DNA of 64,000 nt from an uncultured Pontibacter sp. (GTDB lineage Bacteria > Bacteroidota > Bacteroidia > Cytophagales > Hymenobacteraceae), in contig NZ_CANLMZ010000008.1 in NCBI RefSeq assembly GCF_947492645.1, forward strand, positions 310,001 to 374,000, written 5' to 3'. A program made the position numbers and the translations under genes. Shown in pieces: positions 54,667 to 63,728 of this stretch. Numbering within the stretch: the first letter of the stretch is position 1; each line of letters opens with the position of its first letter. Under the pieces are notes generated by a model. That model had not been told where the DNA came from. It saw only the letters and a program-made list of their open reading frames with translations, and made no database searches.

Positions 54667-55693
54667 CCACCATATCAGATTTACCTTACCTGACCGCAGT
54701 TACACAAGTATAACCAAACGAGATATTGCAAAGCTGGCTGTTAGCTGGGGCTTTTCTGAAGCTGATGTAGGCAAAATCAACATCATCGTTGCCGAGCTCC
54801 TTTCTAACCTTACCAAATTCTCTGCGCATGGCGGGGAGTTGCTTGTTAAGCCTGTCGGCCAGCCTGTTACTACTGTTGAGATCATCTGCCTTGACAAAGG
54901 CCCGGGCATGGCTGAGCCACTTCGCATGCAGGAAGACGGCGTATCCACTTTCGGGTCTGCAGGTGAGGGCTTGGGTGCCATAAAAAGACTTTCGGCTGTC
55001 TTTGATATATACTCACAGCCTAACTTTGGCACCGTGCTACTGGTACACTTTGCAAAAAGCGATGCCAGGGCCAAAATGCCTATAGTGCCTGCCCCGCTAG
55101 AGATAGGCTATGTTATGGTACCAAAACCAAACGAAAGTGTGTGCGGCGATGGGTTTGCAATAAGTATAAAAAACAACCGCTTCGATGTGATCGCTCTAGA
55201 TGGGCTAGGCCATGGCACTAACGCGAACGAGGCATCTGCGCAGGCTATAAAAGCTTTTCACGAGAACGTTTCCCTGGACCCTGCCAACAGGCTTAGAGCC
55301 ATCCACAATTCCATCAAGCGTACCCGTGGCGCCGTAGGTTTTACAGCACGCATGTGTAACGGCACTATGGAGTATTGCGGCATCGGCAACATCAACGGAA
55401 AACTGTACTCGCAGGAGGCTTCTGCAATTGGTGCACCACAGTATAAAAACGTTATATCTTATAACGGCATACTCGGTTACAACATACCTAACACACTTAA
55501 CAACCAGCAGCTAGACTGGATCCGCAACAAAACGCTGATTATGCATTCTGATGGCTTGAAAACGCGCTGGGAGCTTTCCAAGTATCCTAATTTGCTTAGG
55601 CACCACCCAACTACCATCGCATCCGTACTTTACCTGGACTACACCCGTAACACCGATGATACGCTGGTAGTAGTTTGTAAAGCTAAAATTTAG
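54656..55693 (+). CDS. GHKL-ATPase plus PP2C/SpoIIE phosphatase fusion (RsbX-like)
   Basis: 345 aa. Residues about 1-130 are an anti-sigma-type GHKL domain (AELLSNLTKFS, LDKGPGMAE, GEGLGAIKRL). Residues about 145-345 are a PP2C/SpoIIE-type phosphatase with IALDGLGHG (metal Asp), MHSDGLKTRW and a C-terminal N-T-D-D-T. It probably dephosphorylates RsbR/RsbS to reset the complex, or senses state through the ATPase half. It overlaps rsbT by 11 nt. Confidence 0.88.
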   Translation: MDANHHIRFTLPDRSYTSITKRDIAKLAVSWGFSEADVGKINIIVAELLSNLTKFSAHGGELLVKPVGQPVTTVEIICLDKGPGMAEPLRMQEDGVSTFGSAGEGLGAIKRLSAVFDIYSQPNFGTVLLVHFAKSDARAKMPIVPAPLEIGYVMVPKPNESVCGDGFAISIKNNRFDVIALDGLGHGTNANEASAQAIKAFHENVSLDPANRLRAIHNSIKRTRGAVGFTARMCNGTMEYCGIGNINGKLYSQEASAIGAPQYKNVISYNGILGYNIPNTLNNQQLDWIRNKTLIMHSDGLKTRWELSKYPNLLRHHPTTIASVLYLDYTRNTDDTLVVVCKAKI

Positions 55694-55698
55694 AAAGC

Positions 55699-57063
55699 AT
55701 GCTGCGCAACATCCTCCGTATTAACATAAACAACGAGCTGGACATTGTACTGGCTTACAAGCGGGCGATGCAGCTTTCTGAAAGGCTTGGTATTGCGCTT
55801 GCTAACCAAACAAAGTTTGCGACTGCCGTATCTGAAATTTGCCGGAATGTGGTGGAGTATGTAGGCAACGGAGCAATACAGTATAATTATGTAGAGGAAA
55901 ATGGCTTTAATTACCTGGAGGCCATTATAAGCGACAGGGGGCGCGGCATCGGCAACCTGGATTTTATACTTCAGCAGAGCAACAGGTTTAACTATGAAAG
56001 CAGCCGCGGGAGTGGCATCGCCAATTCTAAAAAGCTGGTTGATCAGTTTCATATAGAAACAGAGTCTGAGAAAGGCACCAAGGTTGTGCTGCGGCGCAAA
56101 ATACCCTCACAAACCGCATTGCTGACGAAAGCGGTATTAGACCAATGGACGCTTGAGTTTGACCAGGAGAAAGACATTTCGCCTTATGCCGAGATAAAGA
56201 AACAGAACATGCAACTGCTTGAACTGCTGGAGCAACTCCGGGTTCGCAACCTGGAGGCTGAGCAGCAGTTGTATGAGATCAGGAGGCTTAACACAAAACT
56301 ACAGCAGTCTAACACCGAGATTGGGGAGCTACTTGCCGAGCGCGACAAAAAAAACAAGTTATTGCAGAAGATAAACGAGAACCTGGACTCTTTTGCACAC
56401 ACAGTTTCCCATGACTTGCGCTCGCCTTTACAGAACATTGGCGGCTTAACTACAGCGCTGGAAGCATGCATAGACTCAAACCACCTGGAAGAAGCACTTA
56501 TACTGCTCCCGATGATGCGCGAGCAAACCATGAAAATGGACAGGCTGATAACCGGTATACTTACCTACTCTTTGGCTGGCCACCACGATATACAACGCAG
56601 GCTGGTAGACCTTACTGTTTTGCTGCACCAGATCATCAGCTCGCTTCAGGTACCAGCTTATTTTAAAATCGAGGTACAGCCAGACCTGCCTAACCTGTAT
56701 ACCCAGGAAATTTACCTGAACCAGGTGTTAAGCAATTTAATAGCCAACGCCCTTAAATACCACGACGACCCAGAGAACGGCATCATAAAGATAAAGTATG
56801 AGAAGCACCCAGACAGGCTTTTGTTTTCAGTAGAAGATAATGGCCCTGGCATCCCGGCTGAACACCAGGCACAGATTTTTGATATGTTTGAGCGTGGGCT
56901 GCAAAATGCACGGCTGGACAGCACAGGGCTGGGGCTATCTATTGTAAAAAAGATTGTTACCGAAAAAGGCAGCAACGTATGGCTAGAGTCTCATGGCCGC
57001 GGAACTAAATTCTTATTTACCTGGCCTGTAGAAGACTTGGTTGAAGAGAAAAATGAAGAATAA
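55699..57063 (+). CDS. hybrid sensor kinase: N-terminal GHKL domain, coiled coil, HisKA, HATPase_c
   Basis: 454 aa. The N-terminal 130 residues are a second RsbT/anti-sigma-type GHKL domain (AVSEICRNVVEYVG, SDRGRGIGN, SRGSGIANSKKL). A coiled coil covers about 165-225. HisKA has FAHTVSHDLRSPLQN (phospho-His near 237), and HATPase_c has NLIANALKY, VEDNGPGIP and GLGLSIVKK. Two ATPase folds in one chain tie the stressosome to a phosphorelay. A response regulator (57097-57528) converges on it. Starts 5 nt after the phosphatase stop. Confidence 0.9.
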   Translation: MLRNILRININNELDIVLAYKRAMQLSERLGIALANQTKFATAVSEICRNVVEYVGNGAIQYNYVEENGFNYLEAIISDRGRGIGNLDFILQQSNRFNYESSRGSGIANSKKLVDQFHIETESEKGTKVVLRRKIPSQTALLTKAVLDQWTLEFDQEKDISPYAEIKKQNMQLLELLEQLRVRNLEAEQQLYEIRRLNTKLQQSNTEIGELLAERDKKNKLLQKINENLDSFAHTVSHDLRSPLQNIGGLTTALEACIDSNHLEEALILLPMMREQTMKMDRLITGILTYSLAGHHDIQRRLVDLTVLLHQIISSLQVPAYFKIEVQPDLPNLYTQEIYLNQVLSNLIANALKYHDDPENGIIKIKYEKHPDRLLFSVEDNGPGIPAEHQAQIFDMFERGLQNARLDSTGLGLSIVKKIVTEKGSNVWLESHGRGTKFLFTWPVEDLVEEKNEE

Positions 57064-57092
57064 AAAAAGGGCTGTCAGGCAGCCCTTTTTTT
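57062..57092. terminator. bidirectional terminator
   Basis: A7-GGGCTG / CAGCCC-T7 with a 5-nt loop, between two converging genes; usable from both sides. Confidence 0.9.
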
Positions 57093-57096
57093 ATTC

Positions 57097-57528
57097 TTAA
57101 GATATTGTTGAAAAGTACTCTTTCATTATCTCGCGCACATCATGCTTGGTTAGTGCCTTAGAGAAATGCTGTTTTACTTTCTTGTAGTTTCTAAGTCTTT
57201 CCAGGTCGTAAAAGCTTGCTGATGAAGTAAGCATAAGTATAACCACCTGGTCAGCTGCATCAAGCCCGGCGCGCTGGTATTCCTCCAAAAAAGAAAACCC
57301 ATCCATAACAGGCATCTTGATATCCAGGAAAATAAGATTTGGAGATATAACTGTTCCGTTACCAGTTGCGGCAGTTTTAAGGTAATCAATCGCTTCTCTT
57401 CCGTTCTTCATCACAACAATTTGTTTGGCTACCTGCATCTCTTTCAGCAGGCGCTCATTCAAATAATTTGTAGTGTCGTCGTCGTCAACCAACATCACCA
57501 AATCTAGCGACTCATTGTAATTCCCCAT
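57097..57528 (-). CDS. single-domain response regulator
   Basis: 143 aa receiver domain. MLVDDDDTTNYLNERL (acidic pocket), LIFLDIKMPVMDGF (phospho-Asp near 71), MLTSS and the Lys in FSKALT. No output domain. Its convergent position next to the stressosome kinase makes it the likely partner. Same family as the 48968-49360 regulator. Confidence 0.92.
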   Translation of the reverse strand: MGNYNESLDLVMLVDDDDTTNYLNERLLKEMQVAKQIVVMKNGREAIDYLKTAATGNGTVISPNLIFLDIKMPVMDGFSFLEEYQRAGLDAADQVVILMLTSSASFYDLERLRNYKKVKQHFSKALTKHDVREIMKEYFSTIS

Positions 57529-58052
57529 TCCTGTCTTTAAGTTAAAGTATAACTATTAACTCAGGCGCAAAATTGCACCTCCGTGTTTAATGCTCGCAAA
57601 TATCGTCTTTTGTAATCAACAAATCAATAATAGTAGGTATTATTGATTACTATTTGATTTTCAAGCCAATGCAACCTAGCCCTTCAGCAATTGCATATAG
57701 CCAAAACGATATACTGGTTAAACAAAATAAAACAGGTAGCAGAAACGCTTCCGTAGCTAAAAAAAGCCATTACACAGCGTTATACATAGCATTGCTGCAA
57801 AAGTATATTGGTAATGCAGGCCGCAACTGGCATAGCTCCTAAAACAATTTAAAGCTCCGTTATCACCTTTAACTGTATAAGAACCAGCGCATCTTTTTTA
57901 TTATTTAAGCGCATATAAAAGCTACACCCTAAAAACATGCCACTTGCTACGCGTAAACATACTTCAATAACTATATCCTTTTTTAGCTTTTGCCTGTATT
58001 TAGAGTATAGTTAGCCTAAACAGGCATTACACAAGCTAACGAAAGCGATATT
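57529..58052. other. intergenic region
   Basis: About 520 nt, AT-rich. A 62-codon frame at 57654-57842 has no domain and no good start, so it is not called. TTTAGAGTATAGTTAGCCT near 58000 may hold the promoter of the next gene but no consensus -7 box is present. Confidence 0.45.
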
Positions 58053-58349
58053 ATGGATACATATCATTTAAACCCTGATCACATGAGAGCGCCAGACCAC
58101 CTGACGAAAGACGAAATACAAAAGAGCCTTAACGAACTTGACAATAAGATAAAGACGCTGCGTGGGCGTGCAAACGCAACAACAGCAGACTCTAACCATA
58201 CATACCATGAGCACATTGCCGCGCTGGAGCGTAAACGGGAATTGATTGCAAACAAACTGAACGATTCCGAAGACACCCAGAGCAAGTGGCAAGACCTTAA
58301 AACTGGTTTAGACAACCTGAAAGATGATATCGGGAAACTTTTCGGGTAA
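58053..58349 (+). CDS. small coiled-coil hypothetical protein
   Basis: 98 aa, almost wholly helical and charged: KDEIQKSLNELDNKIKTLRG, then ALERKRELIANKLND and LKTGLDNLKDDIGKLFG. Probably an oligomerising cytoplasmic protein. It resembles small stress-related coiled-coil proteins of Bacteroidota, but no named family is recognised. It ends at a strong bidirectional terminator. Confidence 0.7.
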   Translation: MDTYHLNPDHMRAPDHLTKDEIQKSLNELDNKIKTLRGRANATTADSNHTYHEHIAALERKRELIANKLNDSEDTQSKWQDLKTGLDNLKDDIGKLFG

Positions 58350-58352
58350 TGT

Positions 58353-58396
58353 ATAAACAAAAAGCCTCCCGTTATAGCAGGAGGCTTTTTGTTTAT
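58353..58396. terminator. bidirectional terminator
   Basis: ATAAACAAAAAGCCTCC / GGAGGCTTTTTGTTTAT, a 17-bp stem with a 10-nt loop, between two converging genes. Confidence 0.9.
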
Positions 58397-58411
58397 ACTA
58401 TGGTTTATACT

Positions 58412-60085
58412 TTAGCCAACAACCGGCTCACGGAAGCCAACCCAGGTAAAGCGCTTTATCACAAACTCAGGGTTGGTGAAAGAAGCATTGCCTGCCGGGT
58501 TGCCACCTGTCACATGGAAGTCAGAGAAGCTGGCGTTCTGGTTCACGTAAATGCCGCCTGTCAGGTTAAAAGAAACCGGCGTACCGGCCAGGCTCATTTC
58601 ATCCATAATCTGCTCCTTAATTTCAGGGTCTGTAGTGTACGCCCCACAAGAGATGGCACCGTAGTTCATAGCCATTTCCTTAGCCAAAGCAATCGACTGA
58701 GCTGTGTCTTTCGTTTTGATCATCAGCATAATCGGGCCAAACAACTCACGGCTATAGCTTTCTTTCTCAGTAGCGTCTACTTCGTAGATCACAGGAGAGC
58801 AGGTGCGGGCATTGGCAAACATCGGGTTAGAAAAATCGCAGGTGCTAAGCACTTCTTTACCCTTTACAGAGGCTGCACTTTTAACACGCTCTGCTGTTGC
58901 CGGATTCTGGATTGCGCCAAGTACATGCGGGCCAGCCTTCGGGTTATTTACCAAACCAGACACCGCATCAGATATTTTCTGGACAACTACATCGAATGGT
59001 ACGGTTTCGCCAGCCACTTTAACACCGCCTTCAGGTATAAAAAAGTTCTGCGGTGCGGTACACATCTGGCCAGAGTATAAACTTACGGAAAAGGCAAGGT
59101 TTTGAGCCACCTTATCCAGATCCTCTGCTGAGTCTATGATGATAGAGTTCACACCTGTTTTCTCAGTAAATACAGTCTTGCCTTTAAGGCCTTCCACATA
59201 GTTACCAAACTCAGTTCCGCCAGTATAATCAATCAGCTTCACTTTCGGATTCTCGGCAAGTTCCTTCGTAATCAGTTTATCATCAGCATCAACAGCTAGC
59301 TGGCAAATGTTAGGGTTAAGCCCGTTCTCCTGTAACACCTTCTGTACTTCGGCCACTACAATGGCAATTGGCAATACCGCTTTCGGGTGTGGCTTGATGA
59401 TAACAGGGTTACCTGTAACCAAACTTGCATACATACCAGGCACGGTATTCCACGTCGGGAAGGTAGAACAGCCAATTACGAGCGCAACACCTTTCGGTAC
59501 GGCTTTCCAGGTCTTGTTCAGCTTCAGGTTATACTTGCCCATTGGCTTCTCCCACTCTGTTGCTTCCGGAAAACGGGTTTGCTCTTCAAGGCCTGCGGCT
59601 ATTGCTTCCAATGCTCTGTCAGCAGCATGTGGGCCTGATGCCTGGAAAGACATCATGTACGCCTGCCCGGTAGTGTGCATCGTAGCGTAGGCAATCTCAA
59701 AAAAACGTTCCTTCATGCGCTCCAGCGACTCTACAAGTATAGCTGCACGGTCAGAGGGCTTTACTTTACGCCATTGGTGGTACGCCTCCTCGGCTCTGTT
59801 CACTAATGTATCCGGAGAAAGGTATGGGTATTTTACATGAAGCAGTTGTTGCTCGTACGGCGACTCCTCCTGCCCTACCCATTGCTCGGGCTCTTGCTGC
59901 AAAAGTTCGGTAAAATTTGTGTTGAGGTGGGCTTTATACTTTTCGCGGCCTTCTTTATCTGCATTCTCACCATAAATCTCCGGCGACGGATTTTCAGGAT
60001 AACGGGCATAGAATGTTCTTTCGTGTAAGGCTTTAATAGCTGTGTTTAAGGCATCTTCGTGCTTATTAAGCAGGTCAAGTTTCAT
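58412..60085 (-). CDS. paaN: phenylacetic acid degradation protein PaaN (aldehyde dehydrogenase family)
   Basis: 557 aa from the ATG at 60085 (MKLDLLNKHEDAL); an in-frame extension to 60175 adds 30 residues without homology-like features. The aldehyde dehydrogenase fold is visible: NAD-binding KTWKAVPKGVALVIGCSTF near 195, GNPVIIKPHP near 227, and the catalytic Cys in YSGQMCTAPQNFF near 345. The overall sequence matches the PaaN group of the family. The reaction is thought to be oxidation or ring-opening step support in phenylacetyl-CoA breakdown. No other paa genes are in the window. Confidence 0.88.
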   Translation of the reverse strand: MKLDLLNKHEDALNTAIKALHERTFYARYPENPSPEIYGENADKEGREKYKAHLNTNFTELLQQEPEQWVGQEESPYEQQLLHVKYPYLSPDTLVNRAEEAYHQWRKVKPSDRAAILVESLERMKERFFEIAYATMHTTGQAYMMSFQASGPHAADRALEAIAAGLEEQTRFPEATEWEKPMGKYNLKLNKTWKAVPKGVALVIGCSTFPTWNTVPGMYASLVTGNPVIIKPHPKAVLPIAIVVAEVQKVLQENGLNPNICQLAVDADDKLITKELAENPKVKLIDYTGGTEFGNYVEGLKGKTVFTEKTGVNSIIIDSAEDLDKVAQNLAFSVSLYSGQMCTAPQNFFIPEGGVKVAGETVPFDVVVQKISDAVSGLVNNPKAGPHVLGAIQNPATAERVKSAASVKGKEVLSTCDFSNPMFANARTCSPVIYEVDATEKESYSRELFGPIMLMIKTKDTAQSIALAKEMAMNYGAISCGAYTTDPEIKEQIMDEMSLAGTPVSFNLTGGIYVNQNASFSDFHVTGGNPAGNASFTNPEFVIKRFTWVGFREPVVG

Positions 60086-60273
60086 AGTCAGCGTTTTATA
60101 TATAATAATTTTCTTATATTGTTTGATTTTATTTCTGAAAGTTACGTAAAAATATCCATTGGTATGGCGGCGCAATTAATTTTCATCTTTACCTTTGATA
60201 CTTTATTAGCCCCCTCTTCCAACACACAGTCTATCTTGAATTTATAACAAGAAACCATTTAGCCATTGATAAA

Positions 60274-63200
60274 ATGTTTACAGAAAGCCTGATGCTAAGG
60301 CGTGTACTTTTATTTGCTGCTGCCGTTGTGCTGTTTGCGTGCCAAAGCTTTACTGCTAGTGCCCAGCAGCACCAACGCGTTGGAGCCAATTCCAAACCTT
60401 ATACATTGGTATACAAGTTGAAGCAGTACCAGAACGCCCGCGTCTCAGACGCCCCTTTACGGCAAGCACTTCAGCAAATAGGTGCACAAAATACTAAACT
60501 CAAATTTCCGGAATCTGTTATACCTGCTAACGCAAGAAAATCAGCAGCCCCTGAAATAAGCCGGATCTATGAGCTAACATACTCAAAAACCCTCAGTTTT
60601 GAAAAAGCTAAAAGCGCTTTGCTGGCAACAGGTATGGTGGAATACGTGGAGCCTCTTTACGAGCGGGTACCGTTTCACCAACCAAACGACCCTGCAGCAG
60701 ACTCTACCAAAACCACACAGCACTATTTAAAACTGATCGGTGCCTATGAGGCATGGGCCGTTGAGAAAGGCGACACCAACGTGATTATTGGTATTCTGGA
60801 CACAGGTTTCAGGCTTAAGCACAAAGACCTGATCAGGAAAGTAAAGCGCAACCACAACGACCCGATTGACGGGGTTGACAATGACGGCGACGGCTACATA
60901 GACAATTATGAAGGCTGGGATTTCAGCGACCGTGACAACAACACTTTCGACGATACCCAATACGGTGGACATGGCACAGGCGTGGCTGGCGTGGCAGTTG
61001 CTGCAGCTAACAATGGCATTGGTCTGGCAGGCGTGGGCTATAATGTTAAGTTTATGCCACTAAAGGTGTTTTCATCAGCATCAGGAGGATTTAGCGGATA
61101 TGAGGCAATTGTGTATGCTGCTAACAAAGGATGTAGCATCATCAACTTATCCTGGGGCGGCGAGGGATTTTCGCAATTTGAGCAGGATATTATTAACTAC
61201 GCCGTACTCGAAAAAAATGCCGTTGTCATAGCATCCGGTGGAAATAAAGCAGGAAACATTGATTACTACCCTGCCTCATATGCCAACGTGCTTTCGGTAG
61301 GAGGCACCGATTCTAAAGACATTAAATTCTCTGGGTACACGCATAGCTATAACATAGACATTGCCGCACCAAGCCGAAACATCTATACTACGTCGCATGC
61401 ATCCGAAGAATCCTATGGCGGCGGCAATGGCACCTCATTCGGAGCGCCACTAGTAGCAGCCTGTGCAGCTTTGGTAAGATCAAAATACCCGGAACTGAAT
61501 GCCCGGCAAGTGATGGAACGCCTTCGTGTCAGCACAGATTATATTTATTCGCTGCCAGGCAACGAGGCTTTTGTTGATATGCTTGGTTCTGGGCGCGTAA
61601 ATCTCAAAAAAGCCATAAAACAGCAGAACCTTACATCGGTGCGGTGCACCAGTTTTATGCTTGCAGATAAATACCCTCCGCTTGCCAACACGGAATCAAG
61701 TATAAACGCAGACTTTACAAATTACCTTAACCCTACTTCAAACCTGGAGGTAACGCTTAGCACCACATCGCCTTACGTTACCATTATTAAAAACAAAGCA
61801 ACACCAGGCAGCATGGCCACTATGGAAACTGTAAGTGCCGGCAGTGAGCCAACTTTTAGTTTCTCTGTGGCAGAAGATGCTCCTGTTAACCATACAGTAG
61901 TTTTCAGGTTGACGTTTAAAGATGGAAGCTACGAAGATTACCAGAACTATGTAATCAAAATCAACCCTGATTACTTGACCCTAGATGTAAACAAGCTTAA
62001 AATTACCCTGAACAGTAAAGGCAATTTGGGTTACAACGGCTTCAATTTTAACGAAGGCGACGGTGTAACCTACAATGGCGGTATTCCTTTGTTATTTGAA
62101 GGCGGTTTGATGGTCGCGGCCTCAAAAAGTCAGGTATCAGACAACCTCAGGTCTCAGATGTGGGAAAATGATGGAGATTTTATGACAAGCAGCAACGTAA
62201 GGCGCCACCTTAACACACCGCTTGCTACTCAAGAGATCCGGCATGTAATGCATGATGATCACCAAACCCCTAATGAGCCCAATATAGGTGTTCAGGTGAA
62301 GCAAATAGCCTATGCCTGGGATAGCCCTAATCACCAAGATTACGTGGTACTGGAATACCTTATTAAAAATACAGGAGAAGAAACCCTGGAAACAGTACAC
62401 GCTGGCTTGTTTGCGGATTGGGATATTGGTGAATACTACCAGAATGTAGCTGGCTGGGATGAAGAAACGCAACTTGGGTATGTTCATCATGTCTCTGCAC
62501 CTTTGCCGCATGTAGGCATTAAACTGCTCTCCGGTACTGATCCAAGCTACTACGCCATCAGCAACATGGGAGCGGATGATGATCCTCTGATGATAGAAGA
62601 CAGCTTTACATCCGAAGAAAAGTATGGAACACTATCCAAGGGTATTGCCCGAAAATCGGCAGGCGGACAGACAGGAGACAACGTATCGCATGTGCTTGGT
62701 GCAACGCTACAAAACCTGGCCCCTGGCCAAACCAAAACGGTTGCTTTTGCCATACTGGCTGCTGATGACCTTAGTAAATTAAAAGAAAATGCCTTAGCAG
62801 CTCAGCAAAAGTATACTAGCTTTAGGACAAGCAATTTACCTGTGGCTCTTGCTGATACAGCATGCCTCGGTGAAAGTATAAAATGGACACCTGAAGGGGG
62901 AACCGTCTTTAATTTTTACGCAGACCAGCTAAAAACCAAGCACCTGGGCAAAGGCGCCTCTTATACTTTAGAAAACCTTAGCCAGCAAACCACTATTTAC
63001 GCAGCAGGCGCCGACTCTCTTTTTGAAAGTGCCGCCGTACCTGGGGTTTTCTCCTTACCTAAAACCCCGGTAGCAGACTTTGAAGTTGAAAAAGACATTT
63101 ACGCTGGCTACCCGGTTACCTTTACTAATAAAAGTATAAACGCAAAAGACTGGCGCTGGGACTATGGCTCGGTTCAGCCCTTCACAGAAAAAGACCTGAC

Positions 63201-63585
63201 ATTTACTTTTGACCAGCCTGGCACTTATAATGTAAAGCTTACTGTTTCTGATAGGTTTTATTGCGAGGAGGTATCTGTTACAAAAGTAGTAGAGGTGAAA
63301 GCAGGAAACCCTACCGGCTTGCCGAATGCACTTACAAATACATTGCAGGTATACCCTAACCCTACAACAGGCCTGTTGCACCTGCAATTGGAGGGCAACA
63401 GCTTTACAGGTATGCCTAAAGTTGTGGTTTCAGATCTGATGGGTAGAGCGATTCATGTTCCTGTTTCCACTACCTCAGGTGCAGCCGTAGCCGATCTTTC
63501 TGGTCTTGCAACTGGTGTGTACCTGGCGCATTTTACGTACGAAGGTATAACTGTTGTAAAGCGTATCGTGCTAATGAAAAGATAA
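60274..63585 (+). CDS. S8 (subtilisin-like) serine protease with T9SS sorting domain
   Basis: 1103 aa. Signal peptide with cleavage near SASAQQ (residue 30). Peptidase domain at about 165-450 with catalytic Asp176 (LDTGF), His233 (GHGTGVAG) and Ser388 (NGTSFGAPL); an N-D-G-D-G-Y calcium-type loop at 203-208. The middle (about 450-1000) is beta-rich. PKD-like domain near 955-1030 (WRWDYG...FDQPGTYNVKLTV). C-terminal T9SS type A sorting domain (LQVYPNPTTGLLHLQL ... GVYLAHFTYEG..VVKRIVL). An ATG 5 codons on (60289) may be the true start. Secreted or surface-anchored protease via the Por/Gld system. Confidence 0.93.
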   Translation: MFTESLMLRRVLLFAAAVVLFACQSFTASAQQHQRVGANSKPYTLVYKLKQYQNARVSDAPLRQALQQIGAQNTKLKFPESVIPANARKSAAPEISRIYELTYSKTLSFEKAKSALLATGMVEYVEPLYERVPFHQPNDPAADSTKTTQHYLKLIGAYEAWAVEKGDTNVIIGILDTGFRLKHKDLIRKVKRNHNDPIDGVDNDGDGYIDNYEGWDFSDRDNNTFDDTQYGGHGTGVAGVAVAAANNGIGLAGVGYNVKFMPLKVFSSASGGFSGYEAIVYAANKGCSIINLSWGGEGFSQFEQDIINYAVLEKNAVVIASGGNKAGNIDYYPASYANVLSVGGTDSKDIKFSGYTHSYNIDIAAPSRNIYTTSHASEESYGGGNGTSFGAPLVAACAALVRSKYPELNARQVMERLRVSTDYIYSLPGNEAFVDMLGSGRVNLKKAIKQQNLTSVRCTSFMLADKYPPLANTESSINADFTNYLNPTSNLEVTLSTTSPYVTIIKNKATPGSMATMETVSAGSEPTFSFSVAEDAPVNHTVVFRLTFKDGSYEDYQNYVIKINPDYLTLDVNKLKITLNSKGNLGYNGFNFNEGDGVTYNGGIPLLFEGGLMVAASKSQVSDNLRSQMWENDGDFMTSSNVRRHLNTPLATQEIRHVMHDDHQTPNEPNIGVQVKQIAYAWDSPNHQDYVVLEYLIKNTGEETLETVHAGLFADWDIGEYYQNVAGWDEETQLGYVHHVSAPLPHVGIKLLSGTDPSYYAISNMGADDDPLMIEDSFTSEEKYGTLSKGIARKSAGGQTGDNVSHVLGATLQNLAPGQTKTVAFAILAADDLSKLKENALAAQQKYTSFRTSNLPVALADTACLGESIKWTPEGGTVFNFYADQLKTKHLGKGASYTLENLSQQTTIYAAGADSLFESAAVPGVFSLPKTPVADFEVEKDIYAGYPVTFTNKSINAKDWRWDYGSVQPFTEKDLTFTFDQPGTYNVKLTVSDRFYCEEVSVTKVVEVKAGNPTGLPNALTNTLQVYPNPTTGLLHLQLEGNSFTGMPKVVVSDLMGRAIHVPVSTTSGAAVADLSGLATGVYLAHFTYEGITVVKRIVLMKR

Positions 63586-63676
63586 GTATGGCGGTAGGAA
63601 GAGCAACACCGTTACAACTACCTGTTTCTGAAACTGCTTTTGCTACCGTATAATCCATACTAATATACCGACAAAC

Positions 63677-63710
63677 AAAAAGGCCTCTCTGGTACCAGAG
63701 AGGCCTTTTT
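63677..63710. terminator. bidirectional terminator
   Basis: AAAAAGGCCTCTCTGG / CCAGAGAGGCCTTTTT, nearly loopless, with TA at the centre, between the protease gene and the converging aconitase gene. Confidence 0.9.
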
Positions 63711-63728
63711 AATTTATATTTTCAGCAA

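Noticed and set aside
57654..57842. 62-codon open frame in the 57.5-58.05 kb gap
   Set aside because: No domain, poor start context, composition like the surrounding non-coding DNA.
60086..60175. 30-residue N-terminal extension of PaaN
   Set aside because: No similarity to aldehyde dehydrogenase N-termini; the ATG at 60085 fits the family start.
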